64,000 nt of DNA from Paenibacillus alginolyticus DSM 5050 = NBRC 15375 (GCF_000422905.1 NZ_AUGY01000004.1:62001-126000); one strand, 5' to 3'; positions 36,101 through 45,516 are shown, counted from the stretch's first letter. Numbers and translations: made by a program. The notes: a model not told the origin generated them from the sequence alone.

Positions 36101-39100
36101 TAATCTGGCTGCTGGCCAGCCCTATACGTTCCGTGTCGAAGCCCGTGATGCAGCTGGGAATTGGACTTCAAATGGGCCGGTAGTTACTGCAACCACCGTA
36201 CCTGGAGTCACAAGAACACAGCAAGAACTGTATCCAAGTGATGATGCCTTTATCCAAGCTCCGGCAACACTTGGAGGGGCAGGTACGACGAATAATATCG
36301 CTTATCTTAGATACAAGAATGCGGCAGGTGTGACACCGAGTGATACCAACAAAAACACGGGAAATAACAGAAGAGCTTATTTGAAATTTCCTTTAACCAC
36401 GGTTACGGGGAATGTGTATGATGCGTCTCTAAATCTCTATGTATTTGCCGTTCAAACACCAAATAAAGATATTAATATGGATCTATATCAGACGGGTGAT
36501 AACTGGTCAGAGTCAGGATCGACATCAGTGAATTGGCTGAACAAACCTGTCGATGGGTCCAAAATAGCCTCTACCATCATAAGAAATGCGGGCTATTGGA
36601 AGAAATTCACGGTCACGGATCAGGTCTCAACGGAAGTAAATGGAGACAGAACGATCTCCTTCAAGCTTCAGGACGATGCCTGGCTAGATCAGAATGTCGA
36701 TATTCATTCGAAAGAGGCTACCGGAGCTAATGTTATTTATAGGCCGTACTTATCTGTCGGGACTGAACAATTGCCAATCGATACTACACCGCCGTCATGG
36801 ACCAGCAGCACACTGAATATGTCTCATGTACAACCGCAGGCAGTAACCCTAACCTGGTCGAGTGCACAAGATCAGAGGGGAATTAATGGCTATACCGTCT
36901 ATCAAAATGGAACAGCTATCGCTACAGTAGGTTCCGATGTATACAGCTATGCAGTAACTGACTTAATGCCATTGACAGCCTATACGTTCAAGGTCGAAGC
37001 GCGGGATGCAGGCTTGGTATCGTCTACGGGACCAACAGTCAGTTTAACGACACCGAGCGCTGATATCCTTGCACCAACCTGGTCGCCAACTGCCTCATTA
37101 ACGGCGCAGGATTTATCTCGCTTTGCGGTCACTTTACAGTGGCAAGCGGCAACAGATCAATACGGTGTGGCAGCGTACGATATTTATAATGGGAATACGG
37201 TTATGGCTTCCGTGTATGGCAATCTCCTTTCCTATCACGCAACTGGACTTACTGCCGGAACGGAATATGATTACCATGTAACGGCGCGTGATGCAGCCGG
37301 TAATCTAACTGCTGGACCTACCCTGCATGTAAAGACACTCGCACCGGATTCAACGAAACCTAACTGGAGCGGGGGAAGCCTACTTACAGCATCTGTAGTC
37401 ACCTCAACTGGTTACGAATTAAATTGGCCAACCGCCGCAGACGAAACGGGTATTCATCACTATCTCATTAAGCAGGATGATTCAGTAGTTGCTGAGGTTT
37501 CTAAGGATGTAAGAAGCTACTATGTGAATGGAATGAACGAGGATACGAGGTATCCACTCCAAGTTGTCGCTGTGGACGATGCGGGTAATCGTTCACAACC
37601 CCTTGAGCTTGCTGTGCGCACGCTGAAAGAAGACACCATTACGCCACAATGGCCAACAGGGTCCCGTATCACTGCAACACCTGAGTCAGATCGAGAAATC
37701 CTTACTTGGGACGCAGCGCAAGATAATGTGGCGATTAAGCAATATGTCCTCTATCGCGACGGTGTTCAAGCGGCTGTCGTAGATGGAAGCCTCACAAGTT
37801 ACACCATCTTGGGAACCCCCGGCGCTACTGGAATTTATAAAGTAGAAGCGCAGGATCTTGTGGGCAATGCGACTGTTTTTGGTCCAAGTACAAATGATCC
37901 AATAATCCCAGTTCCAAGTGATACAACCCCGCCTGGATGGCCTTCAGGTAGCAAGCTAAACCAAGGCGCAGTCTCAACAACATCGATACAGCTCTCATGG
38001 AGCGAAGCGATTGACCGCATGGGTGTGACACAATATAAGCTGCTGAAGAGTGGAATTGTGGTAGCTACAACATCGAGAACATCTTGGTTGGTCAACGGTT
38101 TGACCCCGGATACGGCATATGACTTCAAGGTAGAAGCGGCAGATGAGGCAAACAACTGGTCTAACACGGGTCCGAGCATAATGGTCAGAACGTTAACTGC
38201 TCCATCACCAGTTGTTGATCCACCTGTAACAACGCTACCTGATCCGAAACAGCCAATCATCGATGTAAACAACGGAGAAGCGCGAATTACGATCCCTTCA
38301 CAAGGCTTGACGGCTCAAGCTGGCAAAGTAAGTGCAGTACTAGATAAAGCAACACTAGACGCGGCCTTCAAGAAAGTTGAGGGGCAAGCAACAGGAACTC
38401 AGAACGTGTCTATTCAGCTGTCCCCTGTTGCGGGTACCCAATCTTATACGCTGCAGATTCCTACGGACTATCTGACAAAGCAAGATGGGCTGCATGGTTT
38501 GGAGGTTTCGACGGAATTAGGTGCGTTATTCCTTCCGAGCAACCTATTTGCCAATAACGCAGAGGCTACCGGGCATGCGAACATTAGGGTAAATATCTCG
38601 TTAACGGAACTTCCGAAGCAAACGAATGTTGGCGGCAAGACAAAGAGTGTTGTAGATATACATTTCGAAGTAGCTGGACAACCGCTGAAATTTGAGAGCA
38701 AGGATATTCACGTTCAAGTTCGTCTTCCTAATGTACTCACAACAGAAGAAAGAAACCATATGGAGTTTCTGAATGTCTGGTACGTGAACGCACAGGGAGA
38801 AGCTAAGCTAGTACCAACAGGTCACTATGATCCTTCTTCTGGCGACATGCAATTCCGTACGAACCATTTCAGTACGTATGCTGTTTCTTATGGAAAGCCT
38901 ACATTCGAGGACTTGACTTCCACGCCGTGGGCACAGAAATCCATCGAAGCACTTGCTTCTAAAGGCATCATACAAGGTGTGAGTGATCGAGCGTTCAACC
39001 CGACCGCTACAATCACCCGAGCAGATTTCACGAAATTGCTGGTCGAAACCTTTGGTTTACAAGCGACGGCCGAGACCCATTTCGAAGACGTTCAGAAGGG

Positions 39101-39449
39101 TGCGTACTATGAACGAGCGGTTGGTATCGCGAATAAACTCGGTATCATCAATGGATTAGACGATCACAACTTTAACCCGCAGGATGCTATCACGCGCCAA
39201 GACATGTTCGTAATGATTGCGAGAACTTTGGCTCAAGTGAACAAGCCACTGCCAACGGTGAATAACACAAGTAAAGTACCTTTTGTGGACGGAGCCGATA
39301 TCGCATCTTATGCGGTCCAGGACATTAACGCCCTCGTCCAAAAAGGTTTGGTAGAAGGCAACGCCGGCAAAGTGAATCCTTTGGGGAATACGACCAGAGC
39401 CGAAACTTCCGTTATGTTGTACAGATTATTCCAATATTTGTACCAATAG
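33159..39449 (+). CDS. S-layer-anchored multidomain GH10 endo-beta-1,4-xylanase
   Basis: 2096 residues. ATG 33159 is very close to AAGGAAGG; GTG 33168 or ATG 33174 are possible starts. A Sec signal ends near ALAQA. An N-terminal carbohydrate-binding-like domain (about 40-215) precedes GH10 (about 240-580), with acid/base E384 in WDVLNEP and nucleophile E487 in AITEYDM. Then come four FN3 domains (opening DTTPPAW, core GYRVYQN, end YTFRVEARDAAGNW), a DNRLRE/CBM96-like domain from YPSDDAFIQA to VIYRPYLSV, five more FN3, a linker beta domain and three SLH repeats from about 1910. SLH repeats bind pyruvylated cell-wall polymer, so the enzyme is displayed on the surface beside the importer. Confidence 0.95.
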   Translation: MRKVKMKMGRLLSLLLIGALLIVPFQSHIALAQALTEEQLGQLSGSEVLISDIKKQGAALNSEAPAYGTVETKVVTGQSFTEALRFATNVEPSGTYLLQYVLPIAARIEKDDVILATFYARTISSTVETAEGKASLVMEKTGTWEKSVNETIAIPSVWKKFFVPIKAALLMEENTPQVTFRLGYKPQVIEIADLKVVNYKKAVTIDNLPSTPVYYAGMEEDAPWRAEANQRIEQIRKGDLKVEVKDADGHPIQDADVHVKMTKHDFKFGTAVNSTMIFGTDQNAATYRTKLKENFNSVVMENEMKWPWWEADKSRTVKLYNWLGENNFDIRGHALLWDGSTRLPADIPDLLSDKTTLEKRIQDHFHELAGFFRGRLYNWDVLNEPVLNSMIRSTYEDQGSVMAKWFKSAKEADPSAKLYVNETQILGVDAPVIQNFSNILQSMKDHGAPINGIGIQAHFGSTPVSPMAFYDQITHFTQYAPEIAITEYDMNTSREDVQGNFTRDMLMATFSHPNVKSFTMWGFWDGAHWQNNAPLFRNDWSLKPSGEQWHKLIYETWWTDVTGKTDASGQYGTRGFYGDYDITVTRNGNSQMVKTSLLQGKDNKVSIVWGEPSQGGGNPSFFPLPIPTQTADITAPVWPYGSTFGVSEASPTSVTLNWPHAQDNQKVDGYLIYKDGDLLTQTTANVTSYDVTGLIPGRSYTLHVEALDQAGNRSLPSSDIQATATSGTDQARPGWTKGSYINVADLGQTGASLSWPSGVDNDGAAGYRIYVNGQIAGDTIIPNFTLTGLIENSQYTVRVEAKDGEGNLSAGGPIVTFRTLGVADTTPPAWASSSLLNETDTTANSVKLDWSAAQDAHGVTAYRVFQGNQELVTLPATTKDFLVNGLSPNTSFTFKVEAGDGSNNWSQSGPTITLKTNIGPDASAPQWPVVRMLTYSALTDHLVTLNWTPAKDNIGVSGYRVYQNNTVIADVYGDVQSYAVTNLAAGQPYTFRVEARDAAGNWTSNGPVVTATTVPGVTRTQQELYPSDDAFIQAPATLGGAGTTNNIAYLRYKNAAGVTPSDTNKNTGNNRRAYLKFPLTTVTGNVYDASLNLYVFAVQTPNKDINMDLYQTGDNWSESGSTSVNWLNKPVDGSKIASTIIRNAGYWKKFTVTDQVSTEVNGDRTISFKLQDDAWLDQNVDIHSKEATGANVIYRPYLSVGTEQLPIDTTPPSWTSSTLNMSHVQPQAVTLTWSSAQDQRGINGYTVYQNGTAIATVGSDVYSYAVTDLMPLTAYTFKVEARDAGLVSSTGPTVSLTTPSADILAPTWSPTASLTAQDLSRFAVTLQWQAATDQYGVAAYDIYNGNTVMASVYGNLLSYHATGLTAGTEYDYHVTARDAAGNLTAGPTLHVKTLAPDSTKPNWSGGSLLTASVVTSTGYELNWPTAADETGIHHYLIKQDDSVVAEVSKDVRSYYVNGMNEDTRYPLQVVAVDDAGNRSQPLELAVRTLKEDTITPQWPTGSRITATPESDREILTWDAAQDNVAIKQYVLYRDGVQAAVVDGSLTSYTILGTPGATGIYKVEAQDLVGNATVFGPSTNDPIIPVPSDTTPPGWPSGSKLNQGAVSTTSIQLSWSEAIDRMGVTQYKLLKSGIVVATTSRTSWLVNGLTPDTAYDFKVEAADEANNWSNTGPSIMVRTLTAPSPVVDPPVTTLPDPKQPIIDVNNGEARITIPSQGLTAQAGKVSAVLDKATLDAAFKKVEGQATGTQNVSIQLSPVAGTQSYTLQIPTDYLTKQDGLHGLEVSTELGALFLPSNLFANNAEATGHANIRVNISLTELPKQTNVGGKTKSVVDIHFEVAGQPLKFESKDIHVQVRLPNVLTTEERNHMEFLNVWYVNAQGEAKLVPTGHYDPSSGDMQFRTNHFSTYAVSYGKPTFEDLTSTPWAQKSIEALASKGIIQGVSDRAFNPTATITRADFTKLLVETFGLQATAETHFEDVQKGAYYERAVGIANKLGIINGLDDHNFNPQDAITRQDMFVMIARTLAQVNKPLPTVNNTSKVPFVDGADIASYAVQDINALVQKGLVEGNAGKVNPLGNTTRAETSVMLYRLFQYLYQ

Positions 39450-39464
39450 CCTATATGCTAAGAA

Positions 39465-39496
39465 CCGTGCCTATCCGTAGGCGCGTTTTTTGCCGT
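39465..39496 (+). terminator. Intrinsic terminator of the xylanase gene
   Basis: A short GC-rich stem (GTGCCTA with TAGGCGC) is followed by six T, 16 bases past the xylanase stop. Confidence 0.85.
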
Positions 39497-39654
39497 ATTT
39501 TATATAAAAACGTACGATACCTGCAGTGAATCAAACGCTTACCTCATTGATCATGAGCGCAATTAGGTCTATTATTTAAATACTAGACTTTAATTCCGTA
39601 GGCTGATTAAATGAAGGATAGACACATCTGCGTTGTTACAGGAGGAAGGACGAC

Positions 39655-41445
39655 TTGTTCAACTATATGGTCAAGAGCGTAAAGCGTTCTCTAAAATGGA
39701 AGCTTATATCTATCATCGTGACGATTCTGATTTTTACAGTGTCTACGATTGGTATTTCGAGCTATATCCAGACGAAGAGTTCCGTTCGGAAGGATATTGA
39801 CCATCTCAGTATGCAGGTATTGAAGCAAGCGAACATGAACCTCAACCGTTATTATTCGGAATACGAGTTGGCCTTTCTTATGCTAAGCAATAGCCTAGAG
39901 GTCCGGGATTGGATGCGTGTTTCGTCACCTACCGTTTCCTCTGAGCTCATTCGAAATTACGAAAGAATCAAGGACAATTATTTGAATCGCTTATTTTTGC
40001 AATATCCAGAGATATTATCGGCTACTTTGTATAATCCAAGTGGGTATGAGCAGCATTTTGTTAATACATATGCCCTTCCCTTAAACTATTCCATTAAAAA
40101 TGAACCATACTTCTCGCAAAGCGGAAACTTTGAGAAGATTAAATTTATTACAGGCATTTCAGAAAATTATATGGATGCTGCGAATCAGAAAATAAAGATC
40201 CCAGTCCTCACCTTGTTCAAGCAGAGTAATAATGGCTATCTCAAAATCGATATCTCATTGACCCCTTCCCAGAAGGTTATGGATCAAATTAATATAGCTA
40301 ATTCGGGCGTTGCAGTCGTTATGGACCAGTCAGGTACGGTTATTCACCATTCTCATGCGCAAGAGGTCATGGGTCATATGGATGACCATATTGTACAAGC
40401 GGTTAAGGACCAACAGGAGGGTTCAGTTTTCGACAAGACGGGGAAAGAACTGATTATTTTCCAAACGATCCAGATGACCGGCTGGAAGATAGTTGCTATC
40501 TTACCGTATCAGGAAATAGCCAAAAGCATTAACTACACCCGTAACATGACGATTATTATTGCGATTTCTGCCTTAATTATTTCGGTTTTGCTCACTTATT
40601 TTGCAGCCTCCTCCATCACGGGGCGAATTCTAGGCTTGCGTAAAATGATGAAAGCAATGCAGCTGACGAGTTCCTTCCATTTGCGGGCCGAGGTGGAGGG
40701 GATTGATGAAGTAGCTGATTTAAGCATCTCTTTTAATAATTTGCTCGGTCATTTGGAGCAATCCATCCATGATCACGCGGAGACGCGGGTTCTACAGCAT
40801 CGCGCTGTGATATCTGCGCTTCAATCGCAAATTAACTCGCATTTTTTATATAACACGCTCGAAACGATTAACTCTATGGCTGTCATTTCCAAGCAATCGC
40901 ATATTGGTCATGTCGCAGTCAACCTATCTAATATGCTACGGTACACGTCGGATTTCAAAAATATGCAGGTCATCCTGAAAGAAGAGATCAAGCACTTGGA
41001 AAATTATTTGACGATCATGAAAGTCAGATTCAAAGATGAAGTTACTTATAGCATTGAGGTGCCCGAGGAGCTTTTACATGCGGTATGCACGAAAGCTCTC
41101 TTGCAGCCCTTGGTGGAAAACAGCATTAAACATGGCAGGGAAACGACAGGGGAATCCGTACATATTCGCGTAAGCGGGGAAGTTGTGGAAGGAGATAAGC
41201 TTCTCCTGACGGTTACGGATAATGGACCTGGCTTCACAGCGGAAACGCTTGTCAGATTAACGCAGGAGCAAGCGGACTCGCATGCCCATCAGTATCGGCA
41301 CAATCAAGTTGGGTTGTCCAATCTGATCTACCGTTTGCATATGTTTTATTCGGGGGAAGCTAAGATCACCTTCTTTAATGATCCCGTTTCAGGTGGAGCA
41401 GTTGTTGAAGTCTTTTTACCATTACAAGATAGTTTGGATAAATAG
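39655..41445 (+). CDS. Membrane sensor histidine kinase, YesM type
   Basis: TTG 39655 is supported by GGAGGAAGG a few bases upstream; ATG 39667 is the alternative. 596 residues: a first helix LISIIVTILIFTVSTIGISSYI, an extracellular dCache-like sensor of about 250 residues, a second helix MTIIIAISALIISVLLTYFAA, HAMP, then a HisKA_7TM/His_kinase domain with ALQSQINSHFLYNTLETINS (phospho-accepting H) and an ATPase domain (LQPLVENSIKHGRE N-box, VTDNGPGF G-box). The response regulator follows 18 bp later. YesMN pairs sense extracellular oligosaccharides; between GH10 and GH30 genes it probably senses xylan fragments. Confidence 0.93.
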   Translation: MFNYMVKSVKRSLKWKLISIIVTILIFTVSTIGISSYIQTKSSVRKDIDHLSMQVLKQANMNLNRYYSEYELAFLMLSNSLEVRDWMRVSSPTVSSELIRNYERIKDNYLNRLFLQYPEILSATLYNPSGYEQHFVNTYALPLNYSIKNEPYFSQSGNFEKIKFITGISENYMDAANQKIKIPVLTLFKQSNNGYLKIDISLTPSQKVMDQINIANSGVAVVMDQSGTVIHHSHAQEVMGHMDDHIVQAVKDQQEGSVFDKTGKELIIFQTIQMTGWKIVAILPYQEIAKSINYTRNMTIIIAISALIISVLLTYFAASSITGRILGLRKMMKAMQLTSSFHLRAEVEGIDEVADLSISFNNLLGHLEQSIHDHAETRVLQHRAVISALQSQINSHFLYNTLETINSMAVISKQSHIGHVAVNLSNMLRYTSDFKNMQVILKEEIKHLENYLTIMKVRFKDEVTYSIEVPEELLHAVCTKALLQPLVENSIKHGRETTGESVHIRVSGEVVEGDKLLLTVTDNGPGFTAETLVRLTQEQADSHAHQYRHNQVGLSNLIYRLHMFYSGEAKITFFNDPVSGGAVVEVFLPLQDSLDK

Positions 41446-41463
41446 AAAGGGGATCGCAGACAG

Positions 41464-42552
41464 ATGAATAGACTTATGATCGTAGATGATGAGGATTTAA
41501 TTCGAGAGAGTCTTGCTATTCAAGTATCTGAAATGGATGCGATCACGGTATCGGCGACTCTTCCCAATGGTCGGAAAGCGCTGGATTGGCTCAAGGATCA
41601 TTATGCGGATATTTGCATGACAGATGTTCGGATGCCCCTGGTTGACGGCTTGCAATTAATGAAAGAGATCAATGAGCTCTATCCGTGGATGATCTGTATT
41701 GTGATTTCAAGCTATGATGATTTTCATTATGCCAAAAAAAGTATAGAACTGGGTGCCATTGATTATGTGCTGAAGCCGATGGATAGCACTCTTCTTCAGG
41801 AGGCTGTGCAAAAGGCTTGCAGCAGAATTCGCAGTTCTCGCCGCAATGAGGCTAATCAGCTTTTGCTGCACAAGCTGCCCGTGTATAAGCCAATGCTGGA
41901 CCGCTGGTTGGAGATGGTATTGTCCGTTTATTTGCATGGTCAGCCGCTGTTAATCGTAGATACACTAGCGATGCTGGAAATGTGGGTTGCCGGTCGCTAT
42001 GAAATTCTAAACGAGCTGTCTATGGCGTGGACTTCGCTTGTCATCGAAGAGCTAAAGAAGCAGGACATCCACGTGAACTACGAGGAAGGTGAGGACTTCG
42101 AGCTTGGCGAGCATAGTCTGAAGTACTCCGATGTACGGCAGTATTTCCGTTTATGTGCGGTAAGGCGGCTGGAGCAGGCAGCGAATATCCTGATGGATCG
42201 CGCACGAAAGGCGAAGAACCTTCAGAAGGAGAGCGTTGTCGACCAAGTCAAACGGTATATCGAGGTGCATTACGCGGAGAGCTGGGGGCTGCAGGAGTTA
42301 GCGGACCACGTAGCGATGAGCCGTTCGTATTTAGCGAAGCTTTTTAAAGAGCAGGCAGGGATGACGATCTGGACGTATTGCGTCAACGTTAGAATGCGAA
42401 AAGCAAGGGACTTACTGCTCACTTCTTCTTTGAAAAGCTACGAAATTGCCCTTCAGGTCGGGTATGAGAACAGCATTCATTTCTCGCGTATTTTCAAACA
42501 GTATCATGGCTTGAACCCTATGGAGTATAAGGATCGGTTTGGAGGTAATTAA
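41464..42552 (+). CDS. Response regulator with AraC-type DNA-binding domain, YesN type (short form)
   Basis: ATG 41464 follows AAAGGGGAT. 362 residues: receiver domain 1-120 with DDED acidic pocket and phospho-accepting D54 (CMTDVRMP), then a middle linker of about 120 residues, shorter than the roughly 300 of typical YesN (compare 529 residues at 53764). The C-terminal two-helix AraC domain is WGLQELADHVAMSRSYLAKL and YEIALQVGYENSIHFSRIFK. It should activate xylan genes when phosphorylated by the kinase encoded upstream. Confidence 0.92.
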   Translation: MNRLMIVDDEDLIRESLAIQVSEMDAITVSATLPNGRKALDWLKDHYADICMTDVRMPLVDGLQLMKEINELYPWMICIVISSYDDFHYAKKSIELGAIDYVLKPMDSTLLQEAVQKACSRIRSSRRNEANQLLLHKLPVYKPMLDRWLEMVLSVYLHGQPLLIVDTLAMLEMWVAGRYEILNELSMAWTSLVIEELKKQDIHVNYEEGEDFELGEHSLKYSDVRQYFRLCAVRRLEQAANILMDRARKAKNLQKESVVDQVKRYIEVHYAESWGLQELADHVAMSRSYLAKLFKEQAGMTIWTYCVNVRMRKARDLLLTSSLKSYEIALQVGYENSIHFSRIFKQYHGLNPMEYKDRFGGN

Positions 42553-42613
42553 GGCACGGTGGGGGCATTTTCGTCGCATTCGTGCAGTAAATAACCTTTT
42601 TACCTCAGTGTTT

Positions 42614-42627
42614 TGGAAGCGTTTTCG
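42614..42627 (+). promoter_or_regulatory. Candidate cre site (CcpA) upstream of the GH30 gene
   Basis: TGGAAGCGTTTTCG matches the catabolite-responsive element TGNAANCGNWNNCW at all but the last position. It lies 58 bases before the GH30 start, where binding would repress the gene when preferred sugars are present. Confidence 0.5.
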
Positions 42628-42684
42628 GTCTATCTTAGAGGGAGGTCAGAACAGGCCAATTTGAGAAAAAGAGGTGCATGCAGG

Positions 42685-44025
42685 ATGATTTCACAAAGAA
42701 GGAAGGTTTATGGTGTAATTGGATTGGCAATTTCAATGTTGGTGAGCGTAGCTCCCCCGGCTTTGGCAGCAAGCACGGTGACTCTGTACAAGGACACGAC
42801 GTATCAGACGATTTGGGGATTCGGGGCGGCAGCCAATCACCCGGTGAATGAGTTGAAAACGAATTTCAACGCCGCCACACAAGGACAAATTCTCGATACA
42901 CTGTTCCGAACGGATGCCTCGAATGCGGGTTTATCAATCGTCAGGATGGAGATTAACCCGTATACGGCTGCGCAGGATGCTGTGCAAACGACTTTCATGC
43001 CTTCCTCTGGTGTTGTGGATTGGAACACGGATCTGCATCAACGATGGTTCGCCCAAGAGGCGGAGAATCGCGGAATGAACCAGTTCTATGCGGTGCCTTG
43101 GAGTCCTCCTGGCTGGATGAAAACGAATGGTTCTCCCAACAATGGGGGGCATTTGAGCACCTCGCAATACGACAATTTCGCCAATTACATGAAAACGTAT
43201 GTAGATCATTATCGAAATGTGTTCGGATTTAATATCAAATGGGTTAGTGTGCAAAATGAACCGGATTTATCTACGCCTTATGCGTCCGCGCAATATACGA
43301 CTAGTGAATTGGATCAAGTCTCGGCGAAGGTGGCTGATGCCGTTCACAGCTTGAATCAGGGCGTGTTGGTTGGGGCGCCAGAGGGCTCCAATCGAACAGC
43401 TTCGAACAACTACATGGTCAATTTTAGTACAACGACCCGGGATAAACTGGATTTTGTCTCGGTGCATGATTACAGCACGTATACAGATGTGAACCATTTC
43501 GGAAAGCCGCTGATCGCTACGGAGGTTAGTGATTTCCAGAATGCTAACGATCCATCTATCACGGATGGATTGAAATGGGCGAATATGATAGCTGCCGATT
43601 TGAAGCGCGGCGAGAGGGGCTGGCTCTACTGGTGGGCTGTGAATCCTGCTTCGAGTGGTACAGGAGAGGGACTCATCAATTTAGGAGCTAATAATACGTA
43701 TACCGTAAATAAAAGGCTTTACGTTATGGGTCAATTCAGCCGTTACTTGCGGCCGGATGATATCCGCATCCTCGCAGCTACAAACGATAGCAACCTCGTT
43801 GCCATCGGAGGGAAGAATGGCACAGGCAGAGCATCCGTCGTGATAATAAACAATAGCTCCTCAGCGATCACAACAACCATCAGCGGCCTGACCATGGCTA
43901 ATGTGTCCGCAAGACGAACAAGCGCGACTGAGGAACTGACCAAGTTAACGGACGTCCCTGTAACTAGTGGTGCAATCACCGTCACACTGCCTGGCAATTC
44001 TGTGACGAGCTATGTGGAGTATTAA
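42685..44025 (+). CDS. Secreted GH30 glycoside hydrolase (probable xylanase or related)
   Basis: The frame opens at 42613, but ATG 42685 (after AGAGGTG) begins a Sec signal cut near PPALAAS; about 446 residues. The GH30 barrel begins YQTIWGFGAAANHP. Acid/base E192 is in VQNEPDL and nucleophile E280 in LIATEVSDF, with WLYWWAVNPASSGTGEGL and VMGQFSRYLRPDDIRI typical of the fold. The C-terminal beta-sandwich (VVIINNSSSAITTTISG) is the GH30 side domain. Position beside the GH10 gene suggests a xylan or glucuronoxylan substrate, but the subfamily is not certain; GH30 also includes beta-1,6-galactanases and glucanases. Confidence 0.88.
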   Translation: MISQRRKVYGVIGLAISMLVSVAPPALAASTVTLYKDTTYQTIWGFGAAANHPVNELKTNFNAATQGQILDTLFRTDASNAGLSIVRMEINPYTAAQDAVQTTFMPSSGVVDWNTDLHQRWFAQEAENRGMNQFYAVPWSPPGWMKTNGSPNNGGHLSTSQYDNFANYMKTYVDHYRNVFGFNIKWVSVQNEPDLSTPYASAQYTTSELDQVSAKVADAVHSLNQGVLVGAPEGSNRTASNNYMVNFSTTTRDKLDFVSVHDYSTYTDVNHFGKPLIATEVSDFQNANDPSITDGLKWANMIAADLKRGERGWLYWWAVNPASSGTGEGLINLGANNTYTVNKRLYVMGQFSRYLRPDDIRILAATNDSNLVAIGGKNGTGRASVVIINNSSSAITTTISGLTMANVSARRTSATEELTKLTDVPVTSGAITVTLPGNSVTSYVEY

Positions 44026-44190
44026 GGGCGCAGCATTGTTTATTGGCTGCTAGTTTGGGGCATCTTTCTACTAGAATGGTAGACTTTAGTGAAGAAATGG
44101 TGTGAGACGATGGCCTTTGCGGAGGCGATCATTAACAGCTACAGCATTCATGAGATGTGTGACGATGTGCAACTTATACTTTAGGTAATG

Positions 44191-44225
44191 GCGTCTATCC
44201 CTAACAAGGATAGGCGTTTTCTTTT
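44191..44225 (+). terminator. Intrinsic terminator bordering the IS6 element
   Basis: A 9-10 bp stem (44191-44200 with 44208-44216, one G-T pair) is followed by TTTTCTTTT. The IS6 terminal repeat begins at 44226, inside or just after the T run. Confidence 0.8.
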
Positions 44226-45059
44226 AGGGTTATGGTGCAAGAATTAAATAAAAAGATACTACCCGACATATTGTAAATTGGCTATACCACTAACCTAAAT
44301 AATTTGTTGATCCATTCAACAGCAGTAAGGACAGACGAAGTTTCGACCTACCCTTTTTTTATCATATGCATAGCTTCGATTCCCTTTAACGTCTGATCTG
44401 CAGTTTGGAACGTTTTGAACCCAAGCATCTGTTTTGTAATTTGCTTTATAAATCTATGATCTTGCTCCACGATATTGTTCAGATACTTAGTCTGTCTAAT
44501 CAAGGTTTCTTTTGGCATGGATTTCTCGCTCATTAATTCTTGTATGACTGGTGGGTACGCTGGGTTTTTATCCAAAGTGATAACACGTGGGTTTTGATTA
44601 TGTGGGGAGGACCAAGCCTTTTAAAAAAAGCGCTTGGCTGCCGCCACATCTCGATTTTCAGATAACATAAAATCAATTGTTTTCCCCATAGAATCAACAG
44701 CCCTATATAAATACTTCCATTGACCTTTGACTTTGATGTACGTTTCGTCCGTTCTCCTTGAATCGTTTGTAGGTTTCAAATAGGGGCGGATTCGTTTATC
44801 AATTTCTGGTCCGAACTCATGGACCCATCTCATAATAGTCGTATGAGAAATCTTTAATCCTCGCTCACCCATCATTTCTACGATATCTCTATAGCTTAAA
44901 CTATATTTCAAATACCATCCCACGGTTAGTAAAATAATTGTTGATTCATAATGCTTCCAATTAAATAAATCTAATTGCGTTTCCAAAGTAAGTTTCTCCA
45001 TCCCATGACTTCAATTTCAGTTACGTTATCACGAATTAAAGCTTTGCACCACAACCCTA
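44226..45059 (-). mobile_element. IS6-family insertion sequence with a nonsense mutation
   Basis: Terminal inverted repeats match 14 of 15 bases: AGGGTTATGGTGCAA at 44226 and, on the complementary strand, AGGGTTGTGGTGCAA ending at 45059. The size, 834 bp, is normal for IS6. The 8-bp flanks (TTTCTTTT and ATTTTAAC) are not repeats, so either no target duplication was kept or the flanks have recombined, as IS6 elements often cause. Confidence 0.82.
44348..45001 (-). pseudogene. IS6-family transposase interrupted by an in-frame stop
   Basis: From ATG 45001: YLKYSLSYRDIVEMMGERGL (HTH) and RRTDETYIKVKGQWKYLYRA (first catalytic D), up to NRDVAAAKRFF. There a TAA occurs in a run of seven T and four A near 44617. 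The same frame then continues HNQNPRVITLDKNPAYPPVI (second D) and KYLNNIVEQDHRFIKQI (E), ending at 44348. Reading through gives about 217 codons, the usual length, so only one codon is changed (TAA for AAA or similar). Two separate short open frames result. Confidence 0.88.
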
Positions 45060-45167
45060 TTTTAACTACCCACCCCTGGTATGTCCGACTTGCCACTATC
45101 TATGTTTAACTTAAACCCTGACCACACAATTATACTTTTTTTGCTGTATGGGATAGGAGAGATTCAC

Positions 45168-45500
45168 TTGAATGTAGCCCAGCCGATTCGTGACAAAACA
45201 AGATTGAATAAATCAAAGAACATCTACGCCACCAGTCCGTTCGTGACGAATTTCTTTTCACACTAGGCATTAACAGGGGGTTACGAATTTCCGATCTATT
45301 ACCTCTAGGTGTCATAGATTTTAAGGATAGGACTCATATCACGATCAAAGAGAAGTGTTTTAAGATCAACAGCAACCTTCGTATCATTATTGATGAATAA
45401 TATCAAGTGTATGGAGGAAGATGACTGTTTGCTTCTAAAAAACAGGTTTACCAACGAGCAGATGTATGTTGGAATTTCAAAGTATGTGGTAAAGTAGAAG
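45168..45500 (+). pseudogene. Phage-type tyrosine recombinase remnant
   Basis: TTG 45168 follows GGATAGGAGAG and opens NVAQPIRDKTRLNK. After a one-base shift near 45212 the next frame reads IKEHLRHQSVRDEFLFTLGI and NRGLRISDLLPLGVIDFKDR, where GLR holds the first catalytic arginine. A second shift near 45397 separates FKINSNLRIIIDE from YIKCMEEDD. Similarity ends where the SigK fragment begins, so the later catalytic HxxR and Tyr are absent. This family integrates phages and mobile islands. It is a dead remnant. Confidence 0.78.
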
Positions 45501-45516
45501 ATTATCTCAAACAACT

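Noticed and set aside
35050..38210. Tandem repeats resembling a CRISPR or satellite array
   Set aside because: The periodicity of about 280-300 bases is due to FN3 protein domains, divergent at the DNA level, inside one open frame.
39520..39560. A cre site before the sensor kinase gene
   Set aside because: TCAAACGCTTACC lacks the conserved G at position 2 and the final base, so the match is too weak.
44218..45067. 8-bp target duplication of the IS6 element
   Set aside because: The bases next to the two terminal repeats differ (TTTCTTTT and ATTTTAAC).
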